A stretch of 64,000 bases of DNA from Argopecten irradians. Its lineage: Eukaryota > Mollusca > Bivalvia > Pectinida > Pectinidae. Numbering within the stretch: position 1 is the first letter of the stretch; each line of letters begins with the position of its first letter. Shown here one piece after another: positions 37,886 to 51,900 of this stretch. Location of the stretch: positions 37,280,496-37,344,495 of the forward strand of contig NC_091143.1 in the NCBI RefSeq assembly GCF_041381155.1, read 5' to 3'. Under the pieces are notes generated by a model, which was not told where the DNA came from, searched no databases, and saw nothing but the letters and a program-made list of their open reading frames with translations. A program made the translations under genes and the position numbers.

Positions 37886-38219
37886 TTGAGAATCGCTAAA
37901 TGAAAAATCAGTTTGTTCACTAATTTTATATTTTCATCTAGATACCATATAGGTTGATTTTAATACATTGAATTTATACTTATTAGTTGTTAAACAGATT
38001 TACTTCTTAAATTATACCAAGCATTTCAGAACATCCAGTCACAAAAAGACATTTTTTTATCCATTTTGATGATTAAGTTTAAATTAATCACTGCAATACA
38101 TTATGGCTTAATAGATTATTTAAATTAACCATTTAAGTTTCAGTATAGGTAGTACACCACTTACATTCTGTCTATAGATTCTCCTTATCCAACTTATTTT
38201 AAGTGCATCTCAATAATAT

Positions 38220-39570
38220 GCCCGTAGGGTTAATCATTTTCAAGCCACCCACTCTAGATATCCTCCTTTGTTATATATTTCCCTTCTTGATTTTATCGCA
38301 GTTGCACTATTCCACAAAAAATTAAACAAAGAAACTGAGTTCAATTGTTTAATAAACTTATCGTCAGGATTGGGTAAAGAGATAAAAAGATGATTCAATT
38401 GTGAAATAAGGAGTGATTTAATTAGTGTGATTTTACCAAGAGGTGTGAGACTTCTTTTACCCCATCCCTTAATTAAACTCTTAATTTTAACTAGCTTTTT
38501 ATCATAATTCAGTTTCGGAATTTTGTGCAGGTCTACATGAAAATCAATGCCAAGAAGTGTAAAGGTATTGACGCGCCCATTTTAAGTGTAAGTCAGGAAG
38601 AAGTGTATCTGTGCTATATTTTTTACTACCTATCAAGATTACCTGAGTTTTTACCCATATTAACTTTCAGTCCTGAAATTTTTGCATACAGGTTTAGCTC
38701 GTTAACAGCGGATTTCAAAGATCTCTCTGATCCATCAAGTATCAATGACGTATCATCAGCATATTGTAAATTTTTATATGTGCACAATTATCACTATGTT
38801 TATACCTACAATATTTATTATCAATAATCTTATACGATAATTGCTCAAAATATGTTTCAGCTACAAAATAAATAATGTGATATGTGTGCAATTTGGGTTC
38901 ACCTCGGCGCACAGCCACCCTTAATCTTAAAAAACGGAAGAAAAGAAAGGTTTCCCACCTTGTAATTAAACTGAAGTTAAGATGCAAATTACTATGGAAA
39001 GTTTCTCTTCTCCATTTTCTAATATCTCATTCACAAACATTAAAATATTTTAAGTGATTCATCAATAATTTCCCCATGGAAACAGAAGGTCAAAAGACTT
39101 TTTTCAATATCGCTAATAGCTAGGTAACATTCCTAGGTTTTTTCAATTTTACCCTCCGCAAATTTCATGATTTAATATATAAGTCTAGTATTTTCCCCTA
39201 AATAACGTCCTGATATGAAACCGGTTTGATCAGAATTAATAATTTTACTCAAAACTTCTTTAATTCGATTAGCTATTGACCCAGAAGCAATTTTATATAC
39301 AGTATTTAAGAGTGAGATTGGTCGCCAGTTTTGAATGAAATATCTTGATTTATTTGCTTTTGGAATACAAGTAATGATGCCTTGACACTGAGTAACTGAT
39401 AATTGTCCATGTAAAAAACCATAATTAATTGATCTAACAACACAAAAATACCTAACTGTTTCCAAAAACATTTAAAAAATTCAGGTGTATAACCATCAGA
39501 GCCTGGACTCTTGCCATTTTTCATTTTTTTCAGTGTAGCTGAAGCTTCCTTAAAGTTTTAGAAATCCTTC
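38220..39570 (-). pseudogene. LINE reverse transcriptase remnant (L1/Tx1-like)
   Basis: Minus-strand frames, broken by frameshifts, give KNGKSPGSDGYTPEFF, NWRPISLLNTVYKIASGSIA, DQTGFISGRYLGENTRLIY, then the catalytic YADD (about 38750-38764) in YADDTSLILDGSERSLKSAV, and finally WGKRSLTPLGKITLIKSLL. The order fits palm motifs of a non-LTR RT. Endonuclease and 5' half are absent or degraded. Confidence 0.88.
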
Positions 39571-39847
39571 AAGACTTGAAGATTCTATATTATCTAATTT
39601 TGGTACATCAAAATCTTTTAAAAAATCATTTAAATTCACCTTTTCTATATTCTCGTCCTCAGAGTATAAATGTTTGTAAAATTTTTTCAACTTCACTCAA
39701 AATTTCGACTTGGATTTGTTATAATTTCACCATTATTTGTTTGAAGTTTGGGAATTATTTTGGATGTAAAGTTTCTGTTTTCTAGATTAAGAAAGTTAAT
39801 TTGTTGGTTTTTTCTCCCTCTTCAGCTATTGTTGTATTTGTTCTGAT

Positions 39848-40925
39848 ATGCGACGTAAAATAAATTTTCTTGAATCTTGAAAAAAACCCTTGTTCTATTA
39901 ATAGAAATGTTCCATTAACCTCGTCTCGGCGTGGGGATGTCTGTTAAAATGACGCCAGGATCACAACATTGACTTGACTCTGATAGAAAGTGGTACTTCA
40001 TTCGGACAAAATTGGACATTATTTCCAGTTCTTCACAATATTTACCTCGGTTTAGGCCTAAATGAAAACTCATTCTTACACTTCTGATGGAAAAAAAACT
40101 TTACAATTTACAATTTACCAGACAAGATGCAATGTGGGATGGGATATTCTTCGTTCACGAGTTGTCGATTTTGTACAGAAAGACAAACTCTTTGTTCCTG
40201 AAAAGTTCAATATTTTCAAAGCTGGGAGTAAATCACAAGTTGTATCATAAAAAAATATACAATTTTAAAAAAATTAACAACAAAATATAATTCTTCTTCG
40301 AATCCTTATCAGAGGATATTTTTTTTTTGGTGATCGAAACTGGATGTTTTCATCCGTAAGACAATCATGGCTGAAGAAGTAAGTTTCCTTCTTGTTGTGG
40401 AAGAGATTGTAAGAGCTGTTCTTGTCAATGATCATAATCTGTACGAACTTCAGAAAATTAATCAAGACTAAATCATGAAAATGTGAGGACAGAGCATTGT
40501 GATGTTAACATCTACTGTATTAATACAGTGTCTTAATCAATCGTTCACACATACTTGCAGGAGGGGAAGGTTGGTAAGGTGAATGATTGCCATCAGCAGT
40601 CTGAATTGTTATAAACCAAGCATAACTACATTTTTTTTTGTGTGCTCGGAGTGGATGAGTTTTGTTGTAAATGATTTTGGAATTTTACGAAAATAACATT
40701 TGCTATTTCCTTTCACAACGTTTACAACATCTAGAAACAGAGACCATGAGTAGTTTAATGTCTTAATTTTATGATCTTCTATCATCACTGACACGATATC
40801 CTGTTGCATCTAGTGCATTGTGTTGATCTATGTATGATGATAATGATGGCGTATGAGTGAATGTAGATGATAGAATGACTCGTGTTCTGATGTCTGATGT
40901 AACTTTTACATACTGAAAACTTTTG
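39848..40925. repeat. Segmental duplication, copy B
   Basis: Partner of 36505-37632. Starts with a LINE-type tail (gacgtaaaataaattttctt). It holds about 200 bp not obvious in copy A (cgttcacgagttgtcgattt and following), where open frames overlap but no known domain is visible. Confidence 0.88.
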
Positions 40926-42392
40926 AAAAAAAAAAAAATAAAAATAAAAATAGAAATACGTTTATTTTATAGAGAAATAACCCGCTAAAATGAAAATGCA
41001 CTCTAAAATATCCTCGCGTAAACAAGTGCATTTTGCATTCATATAGTCTATGAATCTAAAGTCCTTATTATGCCATCATTATTATTGTGACGTCACAATT
41101 GTCGTGCCATCGATCACGGATAACGGCTGTTCTAATGACTGTTCCAACCATGATGATAACGAATGATTATTTTTTTTATATAAATGCAGAATCCCTTGGG
41201 ATTTCATCATAGAATTGTAACCAAATGTAAATATAAGCATAAAGCTAGCGCGCTTTATGGAATTTGCCTCTGTCCAGTTTTTCATATTGGCTATGAATGT
41301 CAACTGAAAGACTTTCAATGCGACATGTAAAAAGATGAAACAACACTCGTATATTTGTGTTATGCTCTATAATAGAAAAAAATCTATCTCTGTCCTTATA
41401 ATTCCATCTAATCCAGTGAATTTTCAAACTTTTGAGGGACTATTTTTGCTATGGAATTATTCGCCGTTGTATTAGTTAGCCAATCAATTGCGACATTACT
41501 AACGGCGAAGTTGATCATGTAGTTATGAAGACTGGTGGTAGTGATAAAATAAATTGCCAAGCCAAAGAAAGTGCTCAATACAAATAGAATTGAATAATAT
41601 ACTGTTGTCTTATCTGTATGTGCTTATCAGTGCTGAGACTGAAAAGGTCAGTGTAATCTCTCTCTGCCGGCGGAAACGTGACATTAGGTGAGCGATTTTT
41701 ATTTGGCATATTTTCATTTCTTTTTTAACAAAAGGACATAAATATAAATAACGATGAACATTCTTTGACAATAATAGTCTTCACGAACTCGTCCCGTATT
41801 TATGTGAATTTTCAATGGATAAATTAACTATAGATTTGATTATATACAGTGTATGTTTGTTAATGATTTCGCGGAATACAGAATACTCTTTTATGTGAAT
41901 ATTGAGGGTAGGGATATTTTACCAGAATGTAACAAATTGTTGTAAAACCCGAGGGTTTAGTATTTTTCTCTCATACCTCGACGTTTTATTACAATTTTGC
42001 AATTATTATGTCTCGCCATTTTGAAATAAGTTCGAAGAAAACCGTAACTGCAAGTCAATTTTCCATATATGAACTAGTGATATTTAAGCGCAAATCTCGT
42101 TGTTGGCATCTTTCATAAGAAAACCAGGCAGCCAGTGACATTAAATTTTACCGTGTAAATAGTAATTTTGCAGTAACGATAAGGGTTTGTATAGCATGGG
42201 AAGACATATAATACAGTCTCAGGCAATACGAGAGCATTACATGAGAAAAACTACTATTACACCATAGCTATGTGAGAATTGTTTTATTTTCATGAACACT
42301 ATCAAAGTATTATATTTTAGGACTTTCTCATCCAATGAGAATTATATTTCGACTACAAAAAGGATTCTAATAACAACAAAGAATGGCTAATG
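40926..42392. other. Intergenic stretch upstream of the MSP130-like gene
   Basis: A-rich low-complexity sequence at 40925-40955, otherwise unique AT-rich sequence. Contains a TGACGTCA octamer at about 41090. No gene recognised. Confidence 0.45.
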
Positions 42393-42750
42393 TTAAAGAT
42401 GCTCCACCTCTGAAAAATGGTATTTTTCACTCTCAAAAACAGGAGCAGGCGATTTAGTATTTTTCTTCAGTTACAAAAGTTACTTACTTTACACCATTAC
42501 CACCATTGAAAAGTTTGAGCTTCTGATTTTACTTCAAGTTAAAAATATGAAAAATAATTAATTGCATCCCGAAAAAAAATCCGTATCACTATATCCTATA
42601 TGGAAGGAAATACTGATTGCGCATGCACCAAAGGCAAAATAAATTATTTTATATTATTTTTTATGTTAATTAGACATATATATTCATGATCAAACACCAA
42701 TTATTGTTCAACTGATCATTTATGCTTTGTCGGCGGTGGAGCATCTTTAA
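42393..42750. mobile_element. TTAA MITE, AGATGCTCCACCGC family, copy 2
   Basis: TTAAAGATGCTCCACCTCTG at left, CGGCGGTGGAGCATCTTTAA at right. The right end is only 32 bp upstream of the MSP130-like start codon. Confidence 0.87.
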
Positions 42751-42782
42751 TATCATTGTAGTTTTATTGCTTTGAAGTGACA

Positions 42783-42972
42783 ATGACGTCTACCACCGTA
42801 GCTGTGGTACTGGTGTGTATGTTTGGTGGAGCCCTGGCCAACTACTACCTCAAACCTCTGTCCTACACCAAGCTCCCGTCCAAGGTCACTCCCTCCGAAA
42901 CCTTCCAGCTGTTCGGTAATACCGCAGAGGAGGGGGCATATGACCCCAAAAATAAAATGCTTTATATCGTAG
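42783..42972 (+). CDS. MSP130-like exon 1 (signal peptide)
   Basis: Signal peptide then FQLFGNTAEEGAYDPKNKML. Donor ATCGTAG|GTGGGT, phase 1. The alternative donor two codons later breaks the frame with exon 2. Confidence 0.88.
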
Positions 42973-45900
42973 GTGGGTATTAGATAGAGGACAGAATCAC
43001 TATCATGTTTCGTTTATGTCATATTGTAACTCGGTGTTTGAATGTGATTTTGTATGAATATCTATAAAGTGGTCCTGTCATACATTGTACTGGGAATTGT
43101 TGATGGACACAGGCATTAATTAACGGATCATGTTTTGTTGACAATAAACAATGTTTCTTAGAACTTGATGGAATATCTTTTTTATCAAATGCAACATTGA
43201 CAAACAAGCCCAACACATTTCAGTTCACCATACTATTTTAATAAGAACCTATATTAATGGTTGCCCTACGTTCATCTAGTACTTCCATGGCCCAGAATAT
43301 AGAAGACCATAGTATATGTCTTTACTATTTTTGAGCTTTTTGATAAGTCCTTTTATTTTGTTATACCATGAAATGATAGGTGTGCAGATATTTGTATTTT
43401 AACGATTGTATAAAGAATCTAAAGCCGCATCATCTGTATTTCGAATGTCCATAAATCACCAAGAGAAAATTAGGGTACATCTGATTCAAAAAGTTACATG
43501 CTTTAAATGCAATTTAAACAATAGACAATGAAATAAGCCATGTAGAATATATCTCTAACATAACATTATCTGTTATCTCGAACAATTCTTAAATACGAAC
43601 CATTCTATTTCCAGGAGAAACCTCGAGACTGATACACATCCTTGACATTTCGGACCCTACCAATCCCGTCCGCGCTCTCACACATGAGTTCACGGCAGCC
43701 GACGGAAGGCCACGTGACATAGCGATATGTGGTGACGAAGTGGCTGTTGCGGTCACTTCCGGTATCAGAGATGTATATGAGGGTCATGTATATTTCTTCA
43801 GGACGTTAACTAAAGGTGAAAGTTCACTCCAGCCAAGCGAAAACCGTCTCCCAGGTAAATAACCGTTACTTCATCTCTATACTGAAGATGTTTATCAATT
43901 CATACTTGAACACTAAGATTTTTACACGTGCTGTAAATAATCACATGCTTATTGTTAGATATAACATTAATTTTTATTAATGCCAGAAAGAAAGGAAAAT
44001 CATAAACAATGTGGTCTAATTGAAAAATTGAAATAAGGAAACAGATAATCTGTTAATACGAAACCGTTTTCGTTGGTTGAAGATGCTTGGAACAAAAGCG
44101 GTACGTAACCTCGTATGACTGAATGGTTTCTGCATGATGAAAAATGAACACAGGCATATACTGTAAAGACTGCTATGTTAAATTCATCAATTTTTGTAGA
44201 TTTTAACCGCATTAAAACTAAAATGCGAACTTAAAGGCGATCGAACGGAAACGGACCAATTATTATCATTATTTTAATTTTTGATAGCATAGTGCACAAA
44301 AACACTTTTTATTACAGTATATGCATTTAGAAAAGCTACATTTTATTGCTAGTGTGGATGAAGGCATATGTGTATAATAAGAGATTTTGTCCAATCGCGC
44401 ACTCAACTTGTTTTAAATCACAATGAAAATTATACACTCATGGATATTAATCCGGTTCATCATTCTTTTGAGGAGTTTAAAAAGTTTTATAACGTGTTTA
44501 TAAAGTTGCATCGTCTACCTACATTATTATATGGTTCGGGTCTCGTTAATATCCGCTAGGGATGTTTGCGAATAAAAGCGTTGCTGCGTATCAGAGTGGT
44601 ATGCTCGACATGTCTTCTCTTCCTGTTGCAATCATCAACTGTCAAAGACAATCGACAGGTCACCCCCTGTGGCAACACTACACTAACGAGGTCTGAAGCA
44701 GTCGAGCTAGAAACAACATGTCGAAGTATAACAATTATTTAGACTCGATTCGTATTTAGAGTCCAAAACATTCACTATAGGATGATCGATCAACTCAAGG
44801 CCAAAAGCAATTCAGGACACACTGAGATACATTCCGGTGGGGAAGAACCATGTGGTTAGAATACCGTACTGATAAAATTATAGACATACAAGATACAATA
44901 TTGGAGTGTACGAGTCACTAATTACACGATGAATTGATTGATTGTTGCTCCACAGTGGGATCCTATCCCGATATGTTGACCTATACGCCAGACTGTGATG
45001 AACTTTTGGTAGCCAATGAAGGCAAGCCGGGCCGTGACGTCAACAACAAGTTTTTAGATCCCAAGGGAACCATCCAAATCATACGCCGAGAGAAAACCGG
45101 AAGCCCATCGGAGAAAACAGCAGGCTTCGATGGCTTCAATGATCGGTAGGTCCTGCTCAAGGTCTGTTAAAGATGCTCCACCGCTGACAAATGGTATTTT
45201 TTTCACTATTAAAAACAGCAGCAGACGATTTAGTATTTTTCTTCAGTTACAAAAGTTACTTACTTTAGACCATTACCACCATTGAAAAGTTTGAGCTTCT
45301 AATTTTACTTCAAGTTAAAAATATAAGAAATAATTAATTGCTTCCCGAAAAAATTCCGTGCCACCGTATCCTATATGGAATGAAGTACTGATCGATTTGC
45401 GCATGCATCAAAGGCGAAGTAAAATTATTTTATATTATATTTTTTTTTCTGTTAGTTATACATATATATATACGATTAAACACCAATTATTGTTCAAATG
45501 GTGACTATCATTTATGCTCTGTCGACGGTGGAGTATCTTTAGGGATTACATGTACATAAAAGTCGTAACATTTATTAAATACCTTAAATACTCGATCCTA
45601 CGATTGCTCTGGTCTAATTGAACTAATCCTTGACGCCAGCAGCTAAGACAATAACAATTTAAAACGATTAATTTGAATTATCATTGTTAATGGAACGCCA
45701 AAAACAGTTTGTGAGAAGATATAAACCTGTCATTGATAATATTAACAAAAATGTATACAAAATGTTTTTGAAAGTTTCTTAAAAATGAATAGTCAGGCAA
45801 AGATAATCAGTCTAAATGCGTTCATTTGCCTTCCAAACGTCCCAACAAATCAAAACAACGGTCAAGTTCTAAGCACGTTGCACAGTTTGACAATTGAAAT

Positions 45901-48900
45901 AATGGAAAAGATCTAACAAAATCAATTTGCCTAACCCTTTGAAAGCGAGGCTGCGTGGAAAGATAAACACGGATTTAGCTAGCCGGGAGGGCGTATAAGG
46001 ATTCCTAAAATTTTAATGAATTTCTTCGTATGCAGAGCGATTTTGACTGGTAATTTTATTTTTCTATTCATAAAAAATATGCGTGATACATTCACACCAT
46101 TTTTACGACATTAGCCGTTTTTTGCCCGATTGTCCACTTTAAAATGAATTTCACGTGTATAAGCCGAACAGGCAAATATTCTGTAAATGACAAAATGGTT
46201 GCTAGGACTGTTGGTAAATACTTTCTACCAAATGTTATTGTTGACTTAAAATGCTGTTGCACATATAATATGAAAGTGAAGGGAATAGGGGAAGTTACTC
46301 TTACTGCAGTAACTCTCTTGCTACTCAACTGGTAAAGGAAAGTCCTGTTACAATCAATACATGATGTACATAATGCATGGCAAATTCGACATGCATATAG
46401 CATTGCGTGAATTTCCTGAAAGGGTTGACTGAAAGGGTTATATACCATTGACCAATCCAGTATCAGCACCAAACAAGTGATAGATAAAACCTGATGATAT
46501 AAACAGCTTCTCATGCAGAAAACAAAATGCCAAAGTATTGAATAAGACCGTGGCTGTCTGATGAGATATCTTTATAAGTTTACATTACCGATCATTCAAT
46601 TGTCCGAGGATGCGGTGATAAATTTTAACATAGTTTTAATGGTGTTGTTTTATTCTAGTTGAATAATAAACATTTTTTCTCCACAGAACTGACATCCGCA
46701 TTCCGGGACGTTACATTCCTGCAAGTACCTGGCCCCTACCATCTCCCATCTCGGTCGCACAGGGTCTAGAACCGGAGTACATAGCCGTCACAGCAGACTC
46801 TAGGTACGCCTACATCACGCTTCAGGTAAGTCACCGCTATACTACATTACGTCATTTCAACTTTATCTAGTCATCCCTGTCCGTCCTACTAGAAAGCCGC
46901 GAAGTGTTTAACTAGGAGAGAAAATCAACATACCTGACTGTAGTAAATCCACATGATCGATTAGCAAATGCATTTTCACATCCCTGAACCGAACTGCGAC
47001 TCAATTTGTGAACGCCAACTGTTTCTACAGTCATTTAATTTCATCGATGTCGTATACATCATTTAGTGTAGATAGTCATGTACTAAAACAATAGTTCTAT
47101 ATATCATAGGTTTAATACTGGGATAAAAGGTTTAAGAAAACAATTTTAAGATATTTATCTGCCATGCAGGTAGGAAGTTAGAATTGTTCCGGATGCCCCT
47201 ATTGCATGATCGTAGAAGAAGACTATTTAAGGAATGAATTTTATTGTTTGTTGTTTACTGGTGTGTAAACTGCAATTTTTGTACATATATTTTAATGACG
47301 CGCGTATTCAAATGAAATAAAACTCTGTTTTTTTTTTTAATGTTATACGATTGTTGGAACAGCCGGTCAATTGATGGAATCCCGGAACAGATGGCTTCAA
47401 TTTGGCGGGAAATGTTGTCAAATTCAGAGAGTACACAAAATATAGTTCCACATTAACTTCATCTTTTTTCATCCCATTTATAAAATATTTGTTAAAGATG
47501 CTCCACCGCCGACAGAGCATGAATGATATTCATCATTTGAACAATAATTGATGTTTAATCGTGTATATATATGTCTAATTAACACAAAAAATAATATAAA
47601 ATAATTTATTTCGCCTTTGGTGCATGCGCAATCAGTACTTCATTCCAAATAGGATATAGTGACAAGAATTTTTTTCGGGATGCAATTAATTATATTTCAT
47701 GTTTTTAACTTGAAGTAAAATTACAAGCTCAAACTTTTCAATTGTGGTAATGGTGTAAAGTAAGTAACTTTTGTAACTGAAGAAAAAAACTAAATCGTCT
47801 GCTCCTGTTTTTGATAGTGAAAAAATACCATTTGTCAGCGGTGGAGCATCTTTAAATATTTCATTGGTTGATATATAATTTAAGATTTACATTACATTCA
47901 TACATGCAGTATATTGAAGATTTGTCATACAGATACAATAGGTCTAATTGGATGCGCATTCACACTACTTGCGGAAGTCAGTGTTCAGGTGTGCGTATTC
48001 TTCCGCGGCAACCACTGCGTTTACGCACGTGTAAACGATTTTGCAGTTGGTAAGGTTATATAGCAAAGAGAAAATGGAAACGTAAATATTAAGGGATATT
48101 ACTGCTTTTTCTTCTTCCTAACGTCTCCCTGACACCGTCTCACTTTTGGCCTTTTGTTGACGCTCGCCCTTGTGAGAACGTGTACATGCTTCTGGTTAGT
48201 GCCCAGCAAAAAATAGTACATGTATGACGACTGGTTTGCCCGTTGTCAGTATAATGTGATTGGATGGGATGTGCTATTTGGTTCCTTCAGCGACATGCTT
48301 CAGTATGATAACACTATAAAAAGGCAAAAGTTCCACTAATACAAGGTGACCGAACACGGATAAACCACAGCCTCCCAAAACATTCATACACAGCCACAAC
48401 CCATCGCATATCTCCTTAAATGACCCTGACTGTCAGTAGGACGTTACACCTAATCAGTCAAACTAAACATTCGCAATGAAAAGAACCTCTGATGTTATTT
48501 GAAGGTTCTGATAGTTTTTTTCTGACCCTACAGAAGCTTTGTTCTTTAGGGATACTCGTGCCGCTAATCACCTGAAATATCGATAATCTTATCATATCAA
48601 ACTAAATGTCAGTACGAAATTAATTCAAAAATAATTCGGGGTAAAGGACACCTTAAAATGCATACTTATGCATACAGATTATCTCCAATCCGTGTCAATG
48701 AAGATTAATCAAGTCAACCAATACATCATGTGTGTCCATCAACTTCCTAGGAAAACAATGCCATTGCCAAACTTTCCGTGGCTGATGGGGTGATATCTGA
48801 TGTGTGGCCGCTACCTGTAAAGGATTGGAGGGACATTGGTATAGACTCAACCGATCGGGATGGAGGTATGCACCAGTCACTCAGTCTTTTGTCTCATTTT

Positions 48901-51900
48901 CCTTGGGGTGGGGTGCATGCATGTACCAATAATTCAGTGTCTCATTTTCCTCAGGAGTGGAGGTATGTACCAGTCATTCAGTTTCCTTGAGGTGGGGTGC
49001 ATGTATAAACAAGTAATTCAGTGTCTCATTTTCCTCAGGGGTGGAGGTATGTACAATGTACCAGTCATTCAGTGTTGTGTTTCATTGTCATTAGGGATGG
49101 AGTTATGAAGGCCATCTTCACCTGTCCTGTATAAAGGGTCTGTCCTAGCTAGGCCATGTTTTTTTTGTTTTGTTATATTGCCTTCAACTCTAAAACTGTG
49201 ATCAGAAGAATATGCCTATATGGGTACGGCTCTTCTGAATCAGAAGTTGGTGTTTCATTGTCAATAAGCTTATTAACTTAGACTTCAGAAAGACAACACA
49301 TTATTTTTCTTAGAGGTCGTTTAACGTCGCATTACATATTTATCCATATCGTCAATTATGATGGTTTTCACGAAACAAAAATAATATTTTTTGTCTGTCC
49401 ACAAGGTATCCATCTTAGGAAGTATCCTTGGGTCAGTTTACAACAGCCAGATATGGCCAAGACATTCACCATCGGTAGGAAGACGTACCTCTTCACGGCT
49501 GACGAGGGCGCTCCCACAACATACACCAGTAGTGTGCATGGTTTTAACTGGGCTGACCACGCCAAGTCGGACGCGCTTTTGAGAGGTAAGGTACATAGAA
49601 CTGTTCACCGGGCAATAGTGTTGACTGTTTACCAGCTTTGATAATAAAATACATCATCAGATTCATACCGCCAAGTCGGACGATCTTTTGAGAGGTAGGG
49701 TACATAGAACTGTTCGCCGGGCAATAGTGTTGACTGTTTACCAGCTTTGATAATAAAATACATCATCAGATTCAGGTACATAATTTTGTAGTCCAACGCT
49801 TTCAACACCAAGACTGCAATTGTCCGACATCCGTTAAAACTCATTATGTGGTTGCTAATACATGTTTAATCTTATGTTGATTTAATTAATTTGACCCTGA
49901 CAATATCAATATCATACCTACTATAATACCACATTTTGTGTTACATGTTTTGCATAGTGTGAAAGACAAGCATATTAAAAACATACTGTATTGTAAAGAG
50001 AAATCGTTATGGTGATTAATATTTTAGGGGGATCAACTTATCTTATTTATTAGTAATATGCCAACTAAAGTCAGTCATCAAGAACTAGTTTAAGATACTG
50101 AGGAACCGAGAGTAGTAACATAACTTTTGTTGTTTTAGCAAAGAAATTCGACGAAGCGAGGATAAACAATGCCACATTTTACTCGGAGCTCGGCCAGGAA
50201 AGCATGGCAGGTAAATAGATGGTGATTTAGTTCTGAATTGGTGAAATAATGAAAATAAAACGAAATAATGTACTAGTATGATAGGCGCCAGAAAAACCTA
50301 CACATGGAGTTATTCTGACGTCATCAACGTCATGTGATCGTCATTGGTTTGAACTTCTTAAAATTTTGATTAACAAACTCTTAGCTTGAGTAAAACATAC
50401 AAGCATTGCACTATCTTGATATGGTTTTTATGATATATTGCACTAGGCTTTGTAGACAATACATGTCCTATGAAGATATCTTCAAGTTTATGTGAAATTG
50501 AATTAAGGGTAATTTTGCGTAATACATTGTAGTTTGTCATATGGTAATCAGTAGTTTTGATGTTTCCATTACAACAGGGTACCTAACAGTGAGTAATATA
50601 GACTCGTACAACCTGTTTACCCAGAAGCTGGAGAAAGTCACCCACTTCGGAGGGCGGGGCTTTTCTGTGTGGGACACTTCGGATATGAGCCTTGTCTGGG
50701 ACAGCAGAGACGAGATCGAGAAATATATGGAAGTCCTCATGTACAATGTGTTTAACTCCGACATCGTGTCATCTACTATCCAGTACACGTCACCGGAGAA
50801 CCTCCGGGACACAATGTCGGATCAAATGGTGGGGATAATATTCTCATACATCCGAGTTACTCCAGGATTTATACTCCTAAAATTAATTTTCTCTTTGTTT
50901 CTGGCTTTCTGATTGGCCTATTCATTTTTTTCATTCCACGATGAAAAAAAAAAATCCGAGAATGGCGCGGAAACCCGGCGTTATCGTGACGTCACAATAG
51001 AAACATTGACGTTGCGTATTGATTTGGAAAAAAATAATCCCTTGGAAAAAATCAATGGAATCGTACGTGTAAACGTATTTCATTTTATAAAGTAGCCTGG
51101 AAAATTAATTATAAGCATTGAAGTCACTATTTTGTAATTTCATCGGGAAAGAAGTAAAACCAGATGCCCATACACCTTAACGACCAGAGTAGTTCATGTC
51201 CACCGTGGAGGAAAAATTTAAAAGAGTGGTGTATTCAAGAAATAGCATAAGTACCCTTGACATTGATCTATCAACTATGGGACTTTTATCAATGAAATTC
51301 TGCTATTTCTGTAAATTCATAAGGCTCTTGTAAGTCTTAGTGAATTTTATCACTCTTTGCCCGCCCCTAAGGCCCTTGCCCCCAGCATCATAAACCAGTC
51401 TTAGACTTACTTTTTTGTTTATCCAATCAAAAATGACGTTGCCAGATGACCTAACATGAATCTGATAGAAGGGAATGAGATTCGAGTGTAAATACGCGGA
51501 CCATATGTGTAAAGTTAAAATTATTTCTAATCGCATTTTCATAAAAAAAATATAACAATCATTGTGATAAGAGGTTGATAACGTGTGTCGTGCAGCTTAT
51601 AACAAGTTACATATGCTTTTAATTAATGCTTCAGGGATAGAAAAACACTGCTTGAAAGACTTAATGTTTTATTCGAACCCAACTGTTGCTGCTATTGACA
51701 GTTGCTTCGACAACCTCTCTAATGCTGAAAGTGTTTAGCTAGGAAAAATTTTCTCTGCAAAATAATACTGATCGTTATCTCTTCTTGTTCTTAAATCAAA
51801 GATTCATTGAGTCCTAAATGGTATCGTTTGTATTTGTTGGAGATCGCTAATGTAATGGTTCACTTTTGTCCGTCTGTGATGTATTCTCGGGTGGAAATGT

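Noticed and set aside
40062..40290. Overlapping 62- and 67-codon frames in duplication copy B
   Set aside because: The frames shift relative to each other and to copy A and end in AT-rich sequence; no conserved domain.
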